From Phorcus lineatus (Eukaryota > Mollusca > Gastropoda > Trochida > Trochidae), in NCBI GenBank assembly GCA_921293015.1, contig OV121081.1, positions 46,339,877 through 46,403,876 on the forward strand: DNA of 64,000 nucleotides. Reading direction: 5' to 3'. Below the pieces are notes generated by a model. It had not been told where the DNA came from. It worked only from the letters and a program-made list of their open reading frames with translations, and did no database searches. Shown in pieces: positions 24,301-37,900 of this stretch (its first letter is position 1; the number at the start of each line of letters is the position of its first letter). A program made the position numbers and the translations under genes.

Positions 24301-27300
24301 ATAATTCTTCTTTTTCTTCACAACTCTAGGAGCTGAAATCAATTGCATCAATTCTTGGAATATCATTCACCGTCAATGAAGAAAAATATGAGAAAAAGGT
24401 ATGTTTCATGCTGATGAATATATAAACTTCTATGACTTATCCTGGTTTATTGCCCATGTAAGATACCGCAATGTAATATTTATATGACGATATTAAACTA
24501 GTGTAATACCACTGCACTTATGATGTCACAATATTGTGTGGTTGTGACGTCACAATGTTAGCACCGCTGTCACAATTGCAGCCAAGTTGCGGGAATGTTT
24601 CGTTCATTTTGGCAATCATGCTTGATTACCGAGGTCAAATAATGAACAGAATACTAAACTTCCTTCCTTTCAATACTATTTCTATTAAACTCTTTAATGA
24701 TTTAGTATCAAACTCACTTTTGCTCGTTTTATACTTAATCATTAACTCGTTTAAGAAAGATAGTAATAAATCGAGGGTTGTTTAGTATCCTCTATATCAA
24801 TTACGGTAATTTAATCTGTCATTAGGTCTACCATGATACATTTTGTTGATGTTGATTCTCATATTTTTGTACACAAGATTAGGCCAATTACAATGTATCA
24901 TATCAAATTGCCAAAACCTGAGTTATCATGATATTTTCATCTTATGAAGTTTCTTTATCATCACGCCTATAAACATAATTTAGTAAACAAATCTGTATTT
25001 ACAAAGCTATTATAAAAAACTAGGTGCATTACATAAGTGATGCACAATTTACAATTTGGGTTGTTTGAATTAATGCTGCATAAATTTTGTTTCAGAATCC
25101 ATTTCTGGTTGTTGACATTCCTTCAGAGGAGCATGCTAAAAAGTTGATGACTAGAACAGTTTTAGTTAAGTATGGGATTAATTTATTTATGTTGAATCCT
25201 TAATAATTCTCACATACATTTCTTTTACAAAAAGATGATCACAACTTTCTGTAGGCTGTAGGCATTTCTTATATGAATACATCATAAAACTGTTAAACTG
25301 TTATGAAATGAAATCCCCTTGTAATTATTTCTTTTCAGTTTGCTCCTACCATTGTAATTTATTTTAAAATCAATTAATTTCAGGGAAGGTAGAATATTTT
25401 TCTTTTCATTTAAGATTTCTTTTTTTCTTTAGATCTCTTTATGAATTATGGGGTCAAGGCTCAAACAGAAAAGAACTTTTCGAGAACCTTGGAAAATATC
25501 CTGTTGAACTAAGCGTAAGTAACACCTGAATGAAAACTCAAAATGTAGTTGTCTCCCTTTCTCTGTTAACATAACTTCATAAATATGAGATATATTCAGA
25601 CAAACATGAGATATATTAAACATTAACCCCCATTGAATTAGAATATGTTTTGTTCAACATCCAAAACAACTATCATTGGCAAAATGTTATGCATCTGTTT
25701 TTTAGACTGTTTGAAAATAAGGCCATTTCTTTTCTTTTAATGTTAAATTTTTTTTACAGAATCAATTTTTAAAAGAAGACTCTACATTCAAAATAAATGT
25801 GGAAACTTTCAACAAAAAAATCACACTTAAGGAGAAAGTTGAAAGAATCGAGGTAATTTGATACCATTACCTTTATGATGATTTTTTTCATAATTGTAAG
25901 GACATTATCAATTAGTTTCTGATTAATAATATGTAAGACTTCTAAGATTTTGTTCATTTAAAAAACTATTCCATTTTGTTTCATTTTTACCAACTCATTG
26001 AATGCTAATTAATCCTAACAGATTCTTTTAGTTACAGTGACTGATTAGACTTGAAACATTTAAAAAATGAAAACATGTATACATACATATACATATACCC
26101 TCATAATACCCTTTGTTTTTCTAATACATGATATTATATGGAACTTGTAAAATTATTGATTTAGCTCAAGATCCTGAATAAAGATTTGACTGGTGACTTT
26201 CATTCTATCTACAAGCAAGGTATATGCCGTCTTTTAATCACCTTTGATTTGTAAGTAAGTATTACTGAATCATCTGTTCTCAAGGACATTCCCCTGGACT
26301 GTTTAGACCTGAAAGGGCGAGTGAACCTGAAGTCTCCTGAACATGTGTTCAGTCTTCTCGAGTACTTTGGTCCAGAAGGATCGCCTACCGCTGAAGAGCC
26401 ATATGAGCTATACTTTGGGAGATGGGTGGGTAGACTTAAAGTCTCACTACATTCTCTTGTTATGTATAGTGATACAAATTCCTTCCATCCTTCCATCCCT
26501 CCATCCTTCTGTCCGTCTGAAGACTGTTTTTTCCAGACCGATTGCAGAAAAACTATTTATGCGATTCTTTTCAAATTTTGCAAATGTTTTCTATTCTATT
26601 AGGAAGGGTGCGGTACCATGTTTCAAACAATTTCGGGAATTTTTACATATTTTACAAATTTCTATGTTTTGTACTTAGTCATTTTTAAAGGTCAGAATTT
26701 GTATGATCGATAACAAAAAGAATGTTTATCCTATTCTTTTCAAATTACACATGTCTTGTAGCTTATTAGGAGGGGTGCAGTGCGCAATTTCAAGCAATTT
26801 CTGTGTTTTGAACTAAGTAATTTTCTAAGCTCAAAATCTGAGCTAGGAGATTGACAAAGTCAAAAAATCAATCATTGAATAAGAATCATAATCTTGTATT
26901 GTTGACTTGTCCTTGTTGACTAATTATTTTTATCTTGAATTGACAGATCGCTAACGGGCAGAGGGATAAAATCCATGAGTATCATTTGCAGAATCGTCAT
27001 TTCATAGGTGAGTTCATTCAAAAGTGTAGAGTAAAAATGTTGCAAAAAGTTGCAGAGTAGATACAAATTCTCAATGTCTGTAATGAATAACATGTTTCCA
27101 TGGCAACTGTTTCAGGGAACACAAGTATGGATGCTTGTCTATCACTCATCATGGCTAACATGGGCTTGGTTAAGGAGAACTCATTTGTGTTTGACCCGTT
27201 TGTTGGTACAGGTAAGCTCGCTGAATTCTTTTCCTAGCCTCATGGCAGAAAAAGAGAGTACTCTTAATTATTTGAATTCTTGATAAAGTGATATCTCATG

Positions 27301-30300
27301 AGTCCTTGTGGAAAAGCTTTGGGTACAGTCTCCATTTGGAGACTATATACAGACACAAGTTGATCATGATGACCTTGACCTTAAACCGCTTTTCAAACTC
27401 TTGTTAACACCATGTTTTCATTGACATCACGATGTACATTTTATTATTAATAAGAATATTACACGACTCTCCACCACGTAGAGTCGAACTCAATGTAAAA
27501 TCGTGGTAACTTCTGCGAAAAAAAAAATGTTAACATTGACATTTGGTTTGTTTACTTCAGACACATGAAGCCTAACGCTACTGTTTCTGTGCAATCCATT
27601 TTTGTTGTTGTTGAGGTTGTTATGACTTCCTTCTGTGAGTGATGCACCAAGTTTATATGGAGTACAGACTACTTGTTTTGTTATCATGGTTCTTCACGGC
27701 TTCGTCTGTCTGATGTATACAAACCAAATTGTTTTTAAGTAAGCAACACAATTGCAAATTTCAATGACAAAAACCTATTGCCTCATATTTCCTTATTTAA
27801 ATTTGCTATCAAATCAATTTGAGTAATAAAAATTAGAGATACGTATAATTCGCACAGTAGGGAGTAAGAATAATAACTGTAAACCTTCAGTGAAGCTTTA
27901 AAAGATGCATTTGTTTCTGGAGTCAACTGAGAATTAACAGTGTTCCTTTCAAACAGAGTTACTATTCCTTCCATTATGACCATTATTTTTCTGCCAATAT
28001 GCCATGTTTTCTTACATCCAATTTGAACTGTTTTCTTTGACTTTGGATGACTTTCCTTCCATTAGGTTCTGAAAATCAAGAGACCAGGAAATATTTAGTC
28101 ATGTATATCCTATTAGAACTATTCTCTAATCCTTGAGTCATCAATCTGTATTGCAGGCAGCTTGTTGGTGGCATCAGCCCATTTTGGTGGTTACGTGATG
28201 GGAACAGATCTGGATTATCTCCTCCTGCATGCTAAAGGTCAGAGCTTCGCTGAAATATTTGAAATATGTTATTATGCTAGACAATTGAATAGCAATTTCA
28301 AGTAATTGGTCTTTAAAGTTAATTTTGATCGTAAAGGTTAAGCCTGTATATTTTTTTCTTCAAATCCTAAGAAGAATTAGTTACATGCTGTAAGACAGAC
28401 ATTATTTCAATCAATCACATATCACAGGTAAACCTAGTCGACACAACCAGACCAAGCGTGCACCTGATGAAAGTATACGAGCCAACCTAGCCCAGTACGG
28501 GTTCGAGAAGGCCTACATAGACGCAGTAGTTGCAGATGCCTCTAAACACGACATGTGGAGACATCAGGGCATGTTTGATGCTATCATAACCGACCGTGAG
28601 TGTGCATGGAGTAATAATAATGATAATTATAATGATGACTTATTCATCTTCATTGTCCATGGTCCAGTCCCTACAATAACCATGCAGAACCAAATGAAAT
28701 ATATAGACACTCTTGATATTTACTACCAAGTCAAGAATACTGCACTTTACGTGGCATTAGTGTTTATGATATGATATAATGCTATACACTACCATCCCTC
28801 ACGCCAAACAAACAAACCTTAAAAGATTGTCAACAGGGATCCAAAGGTTATCGATCTTAAAATGGTTGACTGTTGAGGGGAAACCCCAAATTTATTTTCA
28901 ATAGGCGACACTCAAACCCAACCATCCCTCCTCTCTTTCAAAATTCCTTGATCTGCCACTATATAGTCTACAAATATGTAAGGGTTTAAGTAGGCCCTTT
29001 AACAGGAATCTAAGGACTAAAAAGATAATACTCTTGACGTGTGCCCCAAAAATGCAGTCTAGCTAGAAATCTTAAATCAAGAGGTGTCAAATACAATAAT
29101 TTAATTTTAAAAAAGATATTGAAGATGTATATTTATTTTCTCAGCTCCCTATGGAATCAGAGAACCCGCCAAGAAGATTGCTAACAATGATATGGATATA
29201 ACAGATGATGTGTGAGTATTCATTTATTTTATTTTATCTTATTTTTCTTCTTTGTGTATTCAAAACCCGCTGTAATAATTTTGAGTAATAAAATATTTTT
29301 TAAAAAAAAGAAAAGAAAAAAAAAAAATGACGTGTACATATGAGTGTGAAAGTCTTACTATTGTTACACTATATAGCTGGCAGTGATAGACGATTAGTTT
29401 GTTATTAATATCTTTTTATTAATACATTGTTACCAAGGTTACCATTGGTGCTATGAGGTCAAACAATATCTTTTAAGGAATGAGACAATTGTTGTGATTG
29501 GGGAAGTGAATGAGGGAATATCTGAGATTGGTGGTGTGAATAAGATAATATTTGTGATTGGTGAAGTGTATGAAGAAGACCTGTGATTGATGAAAGGAAT
29601 TGTGATTGTAAATGATTGTATGTAATAATATCTGTGATTGGTTGAATAAGTGAGACAATATCCCTGCTTAGTTGAATTTATGAGGAACTATCTGTGATTT
29701 GTGAAGAAAATTTGAGACAATATCTGTGATTGGTTGATTGAGTGAGACTATTTGCATTTTGTGAAGTGTAAGGGACATAATTTTCTTTTAATTGGTCCGT
29801 GACAGCATCGGTGATTTGTAGTAAGTCTTATGGGCCAGGGGCTTAAACCACTTGCACATTCTCTTTGATTGGTAGAGATAATGGATGGGATTGATAGAAT
29901 AAATTAGATAAGTTTTAAGTGGTTGAGGGAATGAGATGTGTTTCTGATTGTCAAGCATACAAGACTAGTTTTACAGAATGTTAGAGTGCATATATGAATA
30001 ATTATTTCTGATTGACGAAGTAAATAAGGCTGTTTTTGATTGGTTGAGAAAATATCTTTTGATGGTGTGTTGCAGGAAAGAGTCTCACATTCCACAGCGA
30101 GTGCAGTACGAACTTTCAGATATCTTTAAAGATCTTCTCAACTTCTCCGCCAAATTTCTTCGTCTCCACGGTCGACTTGTGTTTTGGTTCCCTGTTATAA
30201 GAACAGAGTGAGTATGGGATAGTTTAAAGGAGGATAAATATGTCAACATTACTTAATTAATCATATTTATTTTGATCTCAAAGTGATAATAAGAACTTTT

Positions 30301-31285
30301 TGATAAAGTCTTATGTAATGATGCTCTAAGATTTAATCAAGCAAGAAAACTTTTATGATTTTTTCAAGAAATTTTATCTACAAAATACTTATCTCAATGA
30401 AATAAAATTGGAAAATGTTATTCATTACGAGTGACAGATAACATCACTGCATTGACATGATCATACAAAGCGCTGACATCACGATCTTTCACTATCCTAC
30501 TTTTGCAAATGCTTCCTGGTGCTGACCTATCTGCGACCTTTCACATTCCTTACTTTCCTCCAATTATAGGCTGGCTTAGAAAATTAATGATGCCTACATT
30601 TTCATAGCCTCATTGCTGATTGGCTGGGGTGAAAGATAACTTGACATGACCCCAATAGAACATTATTTGAATAAAAATTACGGTATGAGGTTGTTAGGTT
30701 GTAACTGCTTTAAATGAGATTGCCTTTATTACCAGATATTCTGATTCCAATGTGCCTCGACATCCCTGCTTTGAGTTGGTGGCCAACTCAGAACAACCCC
30801 TAGCCACGCGGATAGGCCGAAGACTCATTACGTTGGAGAAAGTGCGAGAGTTTGAGGTTTGTGACAATTTCTTACCGGTTTTGAAAAAAAGTAAATCTTT
30901 AAGGAAATGTGACAGCTTGACTTTTTTTTTGCATTTGCTGTAATACCTTGATATAGCTTTTTAAAAGTTATCTTTTTCTCTATGATAATGCTAATTTGAT
31001 TATAACACATTGTTCGAAAGATAATCATACGTTTTTGTAAAGGAACATTTCTTAAAACTGACCATGCCATTTTCCAACATTGTGATGATTTTTGACATAT
31101 TTATTAGACAGTTATTTAATGTGTCCTTGCAGACTGTAGATGGGGAATCTGCCGCTACCTATGATGTGGATCATTTCGGAGACTCGTCATTCAGAGACAG
31201 ATACTTTAAAAACGCTAGAGAAACATCCCCGAAAAGGATAAGTCCAAAAAGAAGTCCAAAAAGTCAGAAGGATCCGTCAAGCTGA
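21310..31285 (+). CDS. TRMT11: tRNA (guanine(10)-N2)-methyltransferase catalytic subunit
   Basis: Fourteen exons join in phase: 21310-21414, 24330-24398, 25096-25169, 25433-25514, 25760-25852, 26285-26425, 26947-27007, 27116-27211, 28157-28237, 28428-28595, 29145-29211, 30076-30207, 30736-30856 and 31133-31285, giving 480 residues (human about 463). The N-terminal THUMP-containing half shows YLVHFASEHIDFKLPELKSI, SLYELWG, and FNKKITLKEKVERI. The Rossmann methyltransferase half shows YFGRWIANGQRDKI, NTSMDACLSLIMAN, motif I FDPFVGTGSLLVASAHFG, GTDLDY, and the catalytic motif IV DPPYGIRE. DPPYG is assembled across a splice (GAC C at 28595 with CT CCC TAT at 29145). RRLITLEKVREFE near the end is family-typical. 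With the TRMT112 partner the enzyme makes m2G at position 10 of tRNAs in the cytoplasm. The lysine/serine-rich end ISPKRSPKSQKDPSS is not typical of the human protein (see findings). Confidence 0.96.
21610..23060 (-). mobile_element. 5'-truncated non-LTR retrotransposon (LINE) with broken reverse transcriptase
   Basis: On the minus strand, fragments 23047-22691, 22673-22374, 22373-22062 and 22038-21637 read in order as the C-terminal two thirds of a LINE reverse transcriptase. Motifs seen are SQAGFRPG, FIDFRKAFDYVD (palm motif A), GVSQGCVLSP (motif B), FADDFALLS (motif C), KKSGVIVFRKGG and YKYLGL. Stops and frame changes separate the fragments, so the copy is dead. The endonuclease half is absent. 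It is of the Jockey/CR1-like broad class; finer placement is not possible by eye. It lies in TRMT11 intron 1, antisense to the gene. Confidence 0.85.
23344..23513. repeat. Near-perfect 82-bp palindrome
   Basis: Arms 23344-23425 and 23432-23513 are inverted repeats with about two mismatches and a 6-bp loop. The arm contains TTCAGGATTGCGACGTTTCG and GTGTAGATGCTAACACCG. A diverged copy lies at 38211-38335. Outward from the centre each arm reads GATAAC, a GGTGT...ACACC hairpin, then GAAACGTCG, then AATAAAGAAG. It sits just upstream, on the LINE's own strand, of the truncated LINE in TRMT11 intron 1. Confidence 0.92.
24640..24790. repeat. Diverged fold-back element
   Basis: TTTCTATTAAACTCTTTAAT near 24680 is imperfectly mirrored near 24735-24765 around a CACTTTTGCTCG apex. 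The flank ATTACCGAGGTC with GAACAGAATAC resembles, inverted, the flank of the nested element at 7195-7215. A TGTGACGTCACAATG block lies at 24542. It is in TRMT11 intron 2. Confidence 0.45.
29463..30060. repeat. Degenerate minisatellite in a TRMT11 intron
   Basis: A unit of roughly 30-45 bp with consensus ATGAGACAATATCTGTGATT then GGTGAAGTGA repeats at least ten times with substitutions and indels. GTGATTGG recurs most faithfully. It fills much of the intron between exons 11 and 12 and stops just before the acceptor at 30075. Confidence 0.75.
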
Positions 31286-31625
31286 GACAATCTGAGATCA
31301 TGTCAAAGATTTCACAGAAAACTCCAAGAAGTATTACCCAACAAAAGTCGAGAGTCAGAGGAAAACCATCAGAGAAGATGTTAATGACTAAAAAATAATA
31401 GTAAGAGCAAACCCCTAAAAACATCACCCAACAGAAGGAAAAATAGTCATGGAAAAAACGTCTCTTTCTGAGATAATGCAAAAGAATTTAGAGTAAATTT
31501 CCAAAGACATCTAACAAAAAAATGTCAAGAAAGTTAGAGAAAAACAACACTGAGATGGTGTAACAGATTTTAGAATAAACACCTAAAGATATCACCGAAC
31601 AAAAATCCAAAAAGTCAGGGGAGTG
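31225..31625 (+). repeat. Degenerate 82-95-bp tandem repeat crossing the TRMT11 stop codon
   Basis: Units start near 31225, 31320, 31409, 31497 and 31579. Each opens with a variant of ACATCCCCGAAAAGGATA or ACCTAAAGATATCACCGAAC, continues with an AAAAAGTCAG block, and later has a TGAGATAATGTCAAAGATTT block. The first unit is inside the coding exon and the others are in the 3' UTR. Confidence 0.7.
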
Positions 31626-32116
31626 TGAGAGGCTGTTGGATTCCTGAGAGCTCTAAGGGAATCTAAGTGTCAAGGTTTCCTTGTGAACTATTATACAGTG
31701 GGCATTCAGTGACATGGTGTCTTTCAAAATTTTGTCCTGTGTTTTTAAAGCCTGACGGCTTTGTCTCATTGAAGAGATCTCTCAAAGCTGATAGGGGATT
31801 TGACAGTGTCTGTAAAACAGAAAGAAGCAGCACAAGACTTTGACTTGAATCACAATGTAGATGCACAAATGTAAAAAGTTTTTCATTGGTATCAAAATTA
31901 GGGCTCAGAAATATTTAAAGAATCAGATATGTGAGGGGTACTTTCTTCATCTGCTTCTACATCTTTGTTTTTATGTGATTCAAATTAACATTTGTACATG
32001 ATATTTGAGGTATATAACATAAGAGATAAACCAATTTTGACAGAAAAGAAAAACGGGTTTTAATCACATAGCATACATTTCATTGTTGGAGCCAGAAATT
32101 TCTGAAGCGGGAGATA

Positions 32117-32256
32117 ACTTCACAGGGGCGTAGGAACAGGGGGGGCTTTTTTTTTTTTTTCGACAAGTATCCTTTTTTTTTTTTTTTTTTTTTTTTTGGC
32201 TACAAAATTTCAATTCAAGCCCCCCCACTTTCAGATTCGCTCCTACACCCCTGCTT
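32117..32256. repeat. Inverted repeat with poly-G and poly-T interior
   Basis: GGGGCGTAGGAACAGGGGGGG on one side is mirrored by CCCCCCCACTTTCAGATTCG and CTCCTACACCCCTG on the other. Between them are long T runs around TCGACAAGTATCC. The form is that of a small fold-back element. It lies in the inferred TRMT11 3' UTR. Confidence 0.6.
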
Positions 32257-32545
32257 CAGGAGGCCATGCTGTAACCAATCAATCTGTCATGATGAGTTGG
32301 ATAATGTTCGATCGATAGATTACAACATATTTATTCTGAATTCTAATTGGTTGCAAAACATGATTTTAAAAATATTTGAGTCTGGTGAAAGGGTCAGAGA
32401 AAGTGATGTATTCTGTCAAATTGGTAAAAGTTCATTTCAAATACACTGACTTGCTAGGACTAAATAAATTATTATAGGATTTTAGCCTTGTTTTGCTTAT
32501 GTGATTCAAGTATGATTTTATGAATGTGTGATGTTTTTACAGAAA

Positions 32546-32551
32546 AATAAA
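32546..32551 (+). terminator. Candidate TRMT11 polyadenylation signal
   Basis: AATAAA occurs about 1.26 kb after the stop, within an AT-rich stretch. Usage is inferred only from position and hexamer. From here to 34967 I see no coding exon, only AT-rich sequence, short inverted repeats and the CRE-like sites at 34136. Confidence 0.45.
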
Positions 32552-34135
32552 ACATACTTCCACAATTTTTATGAGATTTTTTGTGTCTATCAATTGACAA
32601 AACTATTTTTTTTTGTTAGACATTTTGTTTGTGTGAAGTCAAAAGAAAAAGTTCATCTAATGTGGGTGTCTTCAAGCTTCATCATACTAGCATGAGTCTT
32701 CACTTGGAATGAAATGGTTCTATACCAGTTTAAGTCTCAATATCAAACAATAATAACACTTTTGTGTGGTCAATTTGATGAGTAGTTTTAATTTTTGTCA
32801 TGGTGACAAATATTTAGCTTTAAATTTAGATTAAAAGGTCAGCCAGAGTACCATTTTTAATAAGTGTAGCATTTTATTCTGAAAAAAATGTTATCATGCT
32901 CATCGAAACATCAACACAAAAGCTTTTATAATCTGGAAAAGAGTAAATGACCCCCCCTGCATATTCAGTATTCAATCATCATAGAGATTACTGTATAAAC
33001 AATAGACTTATTGAATGTTATAAATAGAGATGTTCCTTATCTTAATTTTTTGAGTATGTATAGTTACTGTTCAATATTATTTTATCTGAATTGGCATTCT
33101 GATCAAAACATCTAGGGTTAAGACCACTACCTTGCTGTTAAGTAGGAAACATAAGAGACATAACACCACAGTTAATTGGGTAAAACTAAGGACTGAATTC
33201 GTTTTTGAAGGTAGAATCGCGAATTATATTCCACCTCATGGTTACATGAGAAGAAATGATGAGTTTACTCTGTAGAGATAGAATGCATATTCTGCTCATT
33301 TAGAAAATCTGACTCGAGGACAACCGTTCTGTTTTAGAATGTATTGTCAATAATGACATTAAAATATAGAAAAAATATAAATAATTATGTCATTTTGATT
33401 GATTATTTGATGACCATTCAGGATTATATGATTCTTTATAAGCATCCAGAATTATCAGACACATATTTATCAGTTTTCAAACGAGGCTTTTATTTTAAGA
33501 TTTATCCGTTTAAAAATCCCAGATTTTCCATCATAGAAAATTCAGAATTTGGTTGGAAGATATTTGCTCTAACATGCAGTGTTCTCTCTTCCCCAGCGTC
33601 CGATGATAATGTAATTAATTACAACTCAAAATTGTCCATTTTAGAATTAGGAATTATATATAATCTCCATTTCATTTCACGATGAGGAGTAAAAAATTGT
33701 TTTTAAAAAATCATTAAATAAGTTACACTTTATATATAATATACGTTGTCCCGCAAGTCTTAACTTGCACCAGCCTTCATCATTAGCTTATCAAAGTCTT
33801 GCTGCTGAGCGCCAACATCTTTGGTTTGAGTGCGATCTCCATCGACAATAAACAACCTTCACTTAGGACTTTCAAGCCTAGCTGCAGCTTCAATGCTAAA
33901 TTATCCGTTGACTTGCCCGAGTTTTGCCTAGCGGGAGCAGGTGGATGTCGGAGGCGGGTGTTGTTTTCTCAAAAAGTTGAAATTTCTCTTATATTGTGTG
34001 GTTCAATTCAAAACCATAAAATCCGCTCATACATTTAAAACAAAACATGTTTCTCATTGTTCTTTTATAAATGTATTGCAACCCTCAAGACTGCGCGTTA
34101 TGTTATTAAAGCCTCGAACGCCTATCTTGAGATAG

Positions 34136-34159
34136 ACGTCACGTGATCGCATGACGTCA
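34136..34159. promoter_or_regulatory. Paired CRE/E-box-like sites upstream of the ballast-domain gene
   Basis: GACGTCACGTGA, which overlaps a CACGTG E-box, is followed eight bases later by a perfect palindromic TGACGTCA. Such sites bind CREB/ATF and bHLH factors. They lie 0.8 kb before the first coding exon recognised for the P2X7-like gene, so they could belong to its promoter or to an unseen 5' exon. Confidence 0.4.
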
Positions 34160-34659
34160 CAATTAATACCGTCGCTTGGCAGCGAGTATCTCTGTCTCTC
34201 GGGAAGTTCCTTCAGCGCGATGTTTAAGATACATAGACGGACAATTGATGTTGAATAGAAGGTTTGTGAATCTTCTCGAGCAAATGTCATTATCTTCATT
34301 ATTATGTTTCTGTAAAACCCTAATTACGAGGCTGCTTAAATATTATATTTGTCCTTAATTACCCGTTTTGAAGCACGCAACGATGTAAACCTTCCATAAT
34401 TTATTTTTGGATTTGAAGTTATATTATTCTAATGAAGCCATATATTTTCACTTTGTTATGTATGTAACTAAGAATTTTAGAAGTTTCTATGTGTGTGTAA
34501 AGTGTTTGAAATTTATAGCCATATTCAGTTTACAGGTCTCCACCTCATGATTATTTCAAAGACAACTTAGTATTTGCTTCGCACAATTAATAGTGGATCT
34601 TATCTCAAAAATAGGGTTTATTTCTAAAAGAATATAAAATGGCAATCCGAGACACATTC

Positions 34660-34745
34660 ACTCCCCACAGAGGCAGCTTCGTCATTAATTCCTATACGAA
34701 TAGGAATTATGACAGAGCTATCTTTGTTGTGAGAAATTGCTTGAA
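34660..34745. repeat. Short fold-back element, copy 1
   Basis: CATTCACTCCCCACAGAGG, AGCTTCGTCATTAATTCCTA and ATAGGAATT with GACAGAGCT fold back on themselves. A related hairpin at 35715-35812 shares the AGAGG.AGCT.CGTC core and flanking TTCACT/ATTC blocks. Confidence 0.5.
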
Positions 34746-34967
34746 ACATTGATTTTAACAAAACAAATTTCTCGAAGGTTTCAGGCTTTAAATATTGTAG
34801 TAATTATCGTTTAATTTTGACTGTCAACTTATTACCAATTTATACTGCATAAGCTTATTTATTCAAATAGCTCAAAGTAATTAATCACTGCATATATCAG
34901 ATTTGAAACTGGTGGTCCTGTAGATAGGAAGAAGAAACAACACTCCTCTTTGGTTTTGTTTTCCCAG

Positions 34968-37900
34968 ATGACGATTATAGACGAAGAGAAGAAAGAGAGT
35001 ATAAAGACTGGCGTCATAAATCCGGTATGTAAGATCAAATCTAACACCAAGCTAATAAAATGATTTTGAATGTGTTTGAAAACATTCTATATCCCTATCA
35101 TTGACATTTATTTATCATTGAGCAACCGTGATCTATGTATTCACTCTTCTTAGTTGAGTTTCAAATACTGGTATATTCAAACTTCTTAAAGGGATGCACT
35201 CGATCCCGTTATTCTTAACGTTTTATTTGGTGTTAATAAATTTTAAAATAAAAATATCAATTCAAGACGTCTCACATATGCAAACGCAAATGCAATATGA
35301 TACAGGTTTTCAATGAAAATCGAGAATTATCCTACATATGCAGAAGCCGAAACCACCAATCGGATTAAAATAAAATAACTGATTCGTTTCCTATTCATCT
35401 ATTGGGTTGTCACTTTCACTTATTTATCTCATTGATGAGTGACAAGCGATAACCTAACACAAGACTATCATGCGAAGAGAGATAGCACAGGGGAATAATT
35501 ACGCGACTCTGATCGAAAACCGGACGGTAACGCATGTCAGTTAGTCAATAAGTTTTTGGACCTTATCTTTAGAAGAAACAAGATTTGAGTGAATGGTGTA
35601 TGGCTGGTTATATGAAAAGTATCCGTGTAAATTATACGTGGAATTTCGGCTACAGCTGAAAATTAATAAAGGTCGTGTTTTGTGGCATTTTTGGGGATGA
35701 ACATTTGAGATGTTTTGAATGAATCATTGTCTCCCAAAAGAGGTAGCTCCGTCGTAACTTCTTATACAAATTTATAATGGAGCTACGTCTGTTGGGAGAG
35801 AATGTGAATGAATATCATCATAATTGTTTTTTGTGTGACATGTGTGAAAGCAAAAGAAGACCCCCGACGATCACAAGTTTAACATATACTTTTCAGCAAC
35901 ATTAAATACTTCTGAATAAAGTGACTCCATTGATAGCGTTCCGCAAATGTGACGCAAACAACAACTGGAATGTAAATGGGATCCGAAATGGATTTTGTTT
36001 GGAATGAATAGAAAGTACTCATCAAGTATACGACAAATATTTACATGTAGTTTGACCAATCAGAAGGGGGTTGTGTTTGGAGGTTCTCATAGGTAAATGT
36101 TTTAATGAACGCTAATTACGTTGGATTCATAAGCAACCTCAATAACTTCGTCACTAAATCTTGTTTCAGGTTCAACGAACTCGTGTTGGTAAAAAGGGCA
36201 AAGGTAAGAATCCAAGATTTGACGAAATAAGTTGAAAAACATGTCTGGTTAACTTATTGACCAAAGTTACGAATAATTATGTAAGTAACATTAGATGCGG
36301 CTATGCGATCCGTCTGATACAACATTTTTTAGACATCAAGCAACGCCAGAATGAATTGAATCAAAACTTATTTCTTTTACATAAGCCTTTATGTGTTGGT
36401 AACCATGTCGCCTCACTTTATTAAAGGTATACTCTTTGCTTTATGACGTCTGATTTAGTTTTTATACGACACCTATTCTCGTCGACATGTACCCGTCGAC
36501 TAATTTCATGTCTCACCGAGATGTAGATGAAAAATCTTAAGGAAAGTCATACGTATTTCTTTTGATGGCTACATTTGATTTGACTTTGCCAACTTATGAT
36601 GTGATTGATTCAACTAATGTTATTAATTTATTATATTTTTATCCTGAATCGTATCACTATAAATACCAAATTGCCAAATATTAGCCATTTATTGACTGCA
36701 AGCCTTTCAAACATTATTAACTCTATTCTGTCATATGTCTGCTTATGATAAGTTTCCCAAATTACGTTTGTCTAATTGGGGTGCATCGGTCGTGAAGACT
36801 TTCGACTTATTGCGTATATATGGTGACTTTATCGAGGCGATAAGCATTTAAACAATTCTTGAAGAACCGCTCCGTGATTTGTTGGAGTCATATATGCCAA
36901 ACTTAATCTATGGTGTCATTTGATCGCGAAGTATCTACTGTTACCAAAAAGACACATTTTCAAGCTTGTTTTTTTTTTACAGAGATAATATGAAGGTAGA
37001 ACGTCGCAATTATGATCGAAAACCGGACAGTGGCGCGCGTCAAATAGTCAAACGTAACTTTGGAAACTTTTCTAAAACAGCCAGGAGGGCAGTTAGGAGC
37101 TGATAGGGTTTGTTAGGTTATATAACTAGTATCCATTTATATTGGACGTTATATATCTACACCTCTGTGCATTTATAAGGCTGTTTTTAGATTTTAATGA
37201 AAAACCAGTATTTGTCATATATATGTCTTTTGGATATGAAAAGTAAAGATGTTTTGATTTTATATCACCACATATGACATTTAGGTTCGTATCAAAGGTT
37301 AATAATATGTTTTGAAAATCACGGAGTGGCTCTTTAACAGCATAAGTCCGTTCGCCTTGATACCGGTAATAGCGATTGGTAGGGTGGCTCCAAGAACTCG
37401 CGGTGTCCCTTCAGATCAAAATCATGAAGAGTACAGCAGCAGTAACAGCACCTTAAAGCTTGAATAAACCGAACTATATGGTATCGACTAAATGGTTACA
37501 AGAACAATAACGACAATATGAAAACAGAGAAAGAACGTTCTGCAACGTGTAATATCAAACAATGTAAATTTCAGACGAGAATGATTCCGACAACCGGGAA
37601 TCTACAGAACCGGGAATAGAGGGAGACTTGAACTCGGACTCTGCGGAACTGCGTCAACATGCCTCGGACAGATTCAACACCGAGAGCTTTGAGAAGAAGG
37701 AAGAAGAAAGTCTCAACCTAGGGAAGTGTCATGGCGGCGAGCAGACGACAAAACACAAGAACACAAGCGTTTTCACTGACGTTTCTTTAACGGGGAGCAG
37801 ACACGTTCAGTCGTACCTAGTAGATTGCCATTCCGGGGAAGCTGAGAGGATTGAACTTTCTGAGCTCAAACCTGGGACATCTTACACAAAGGAGAGAAAG

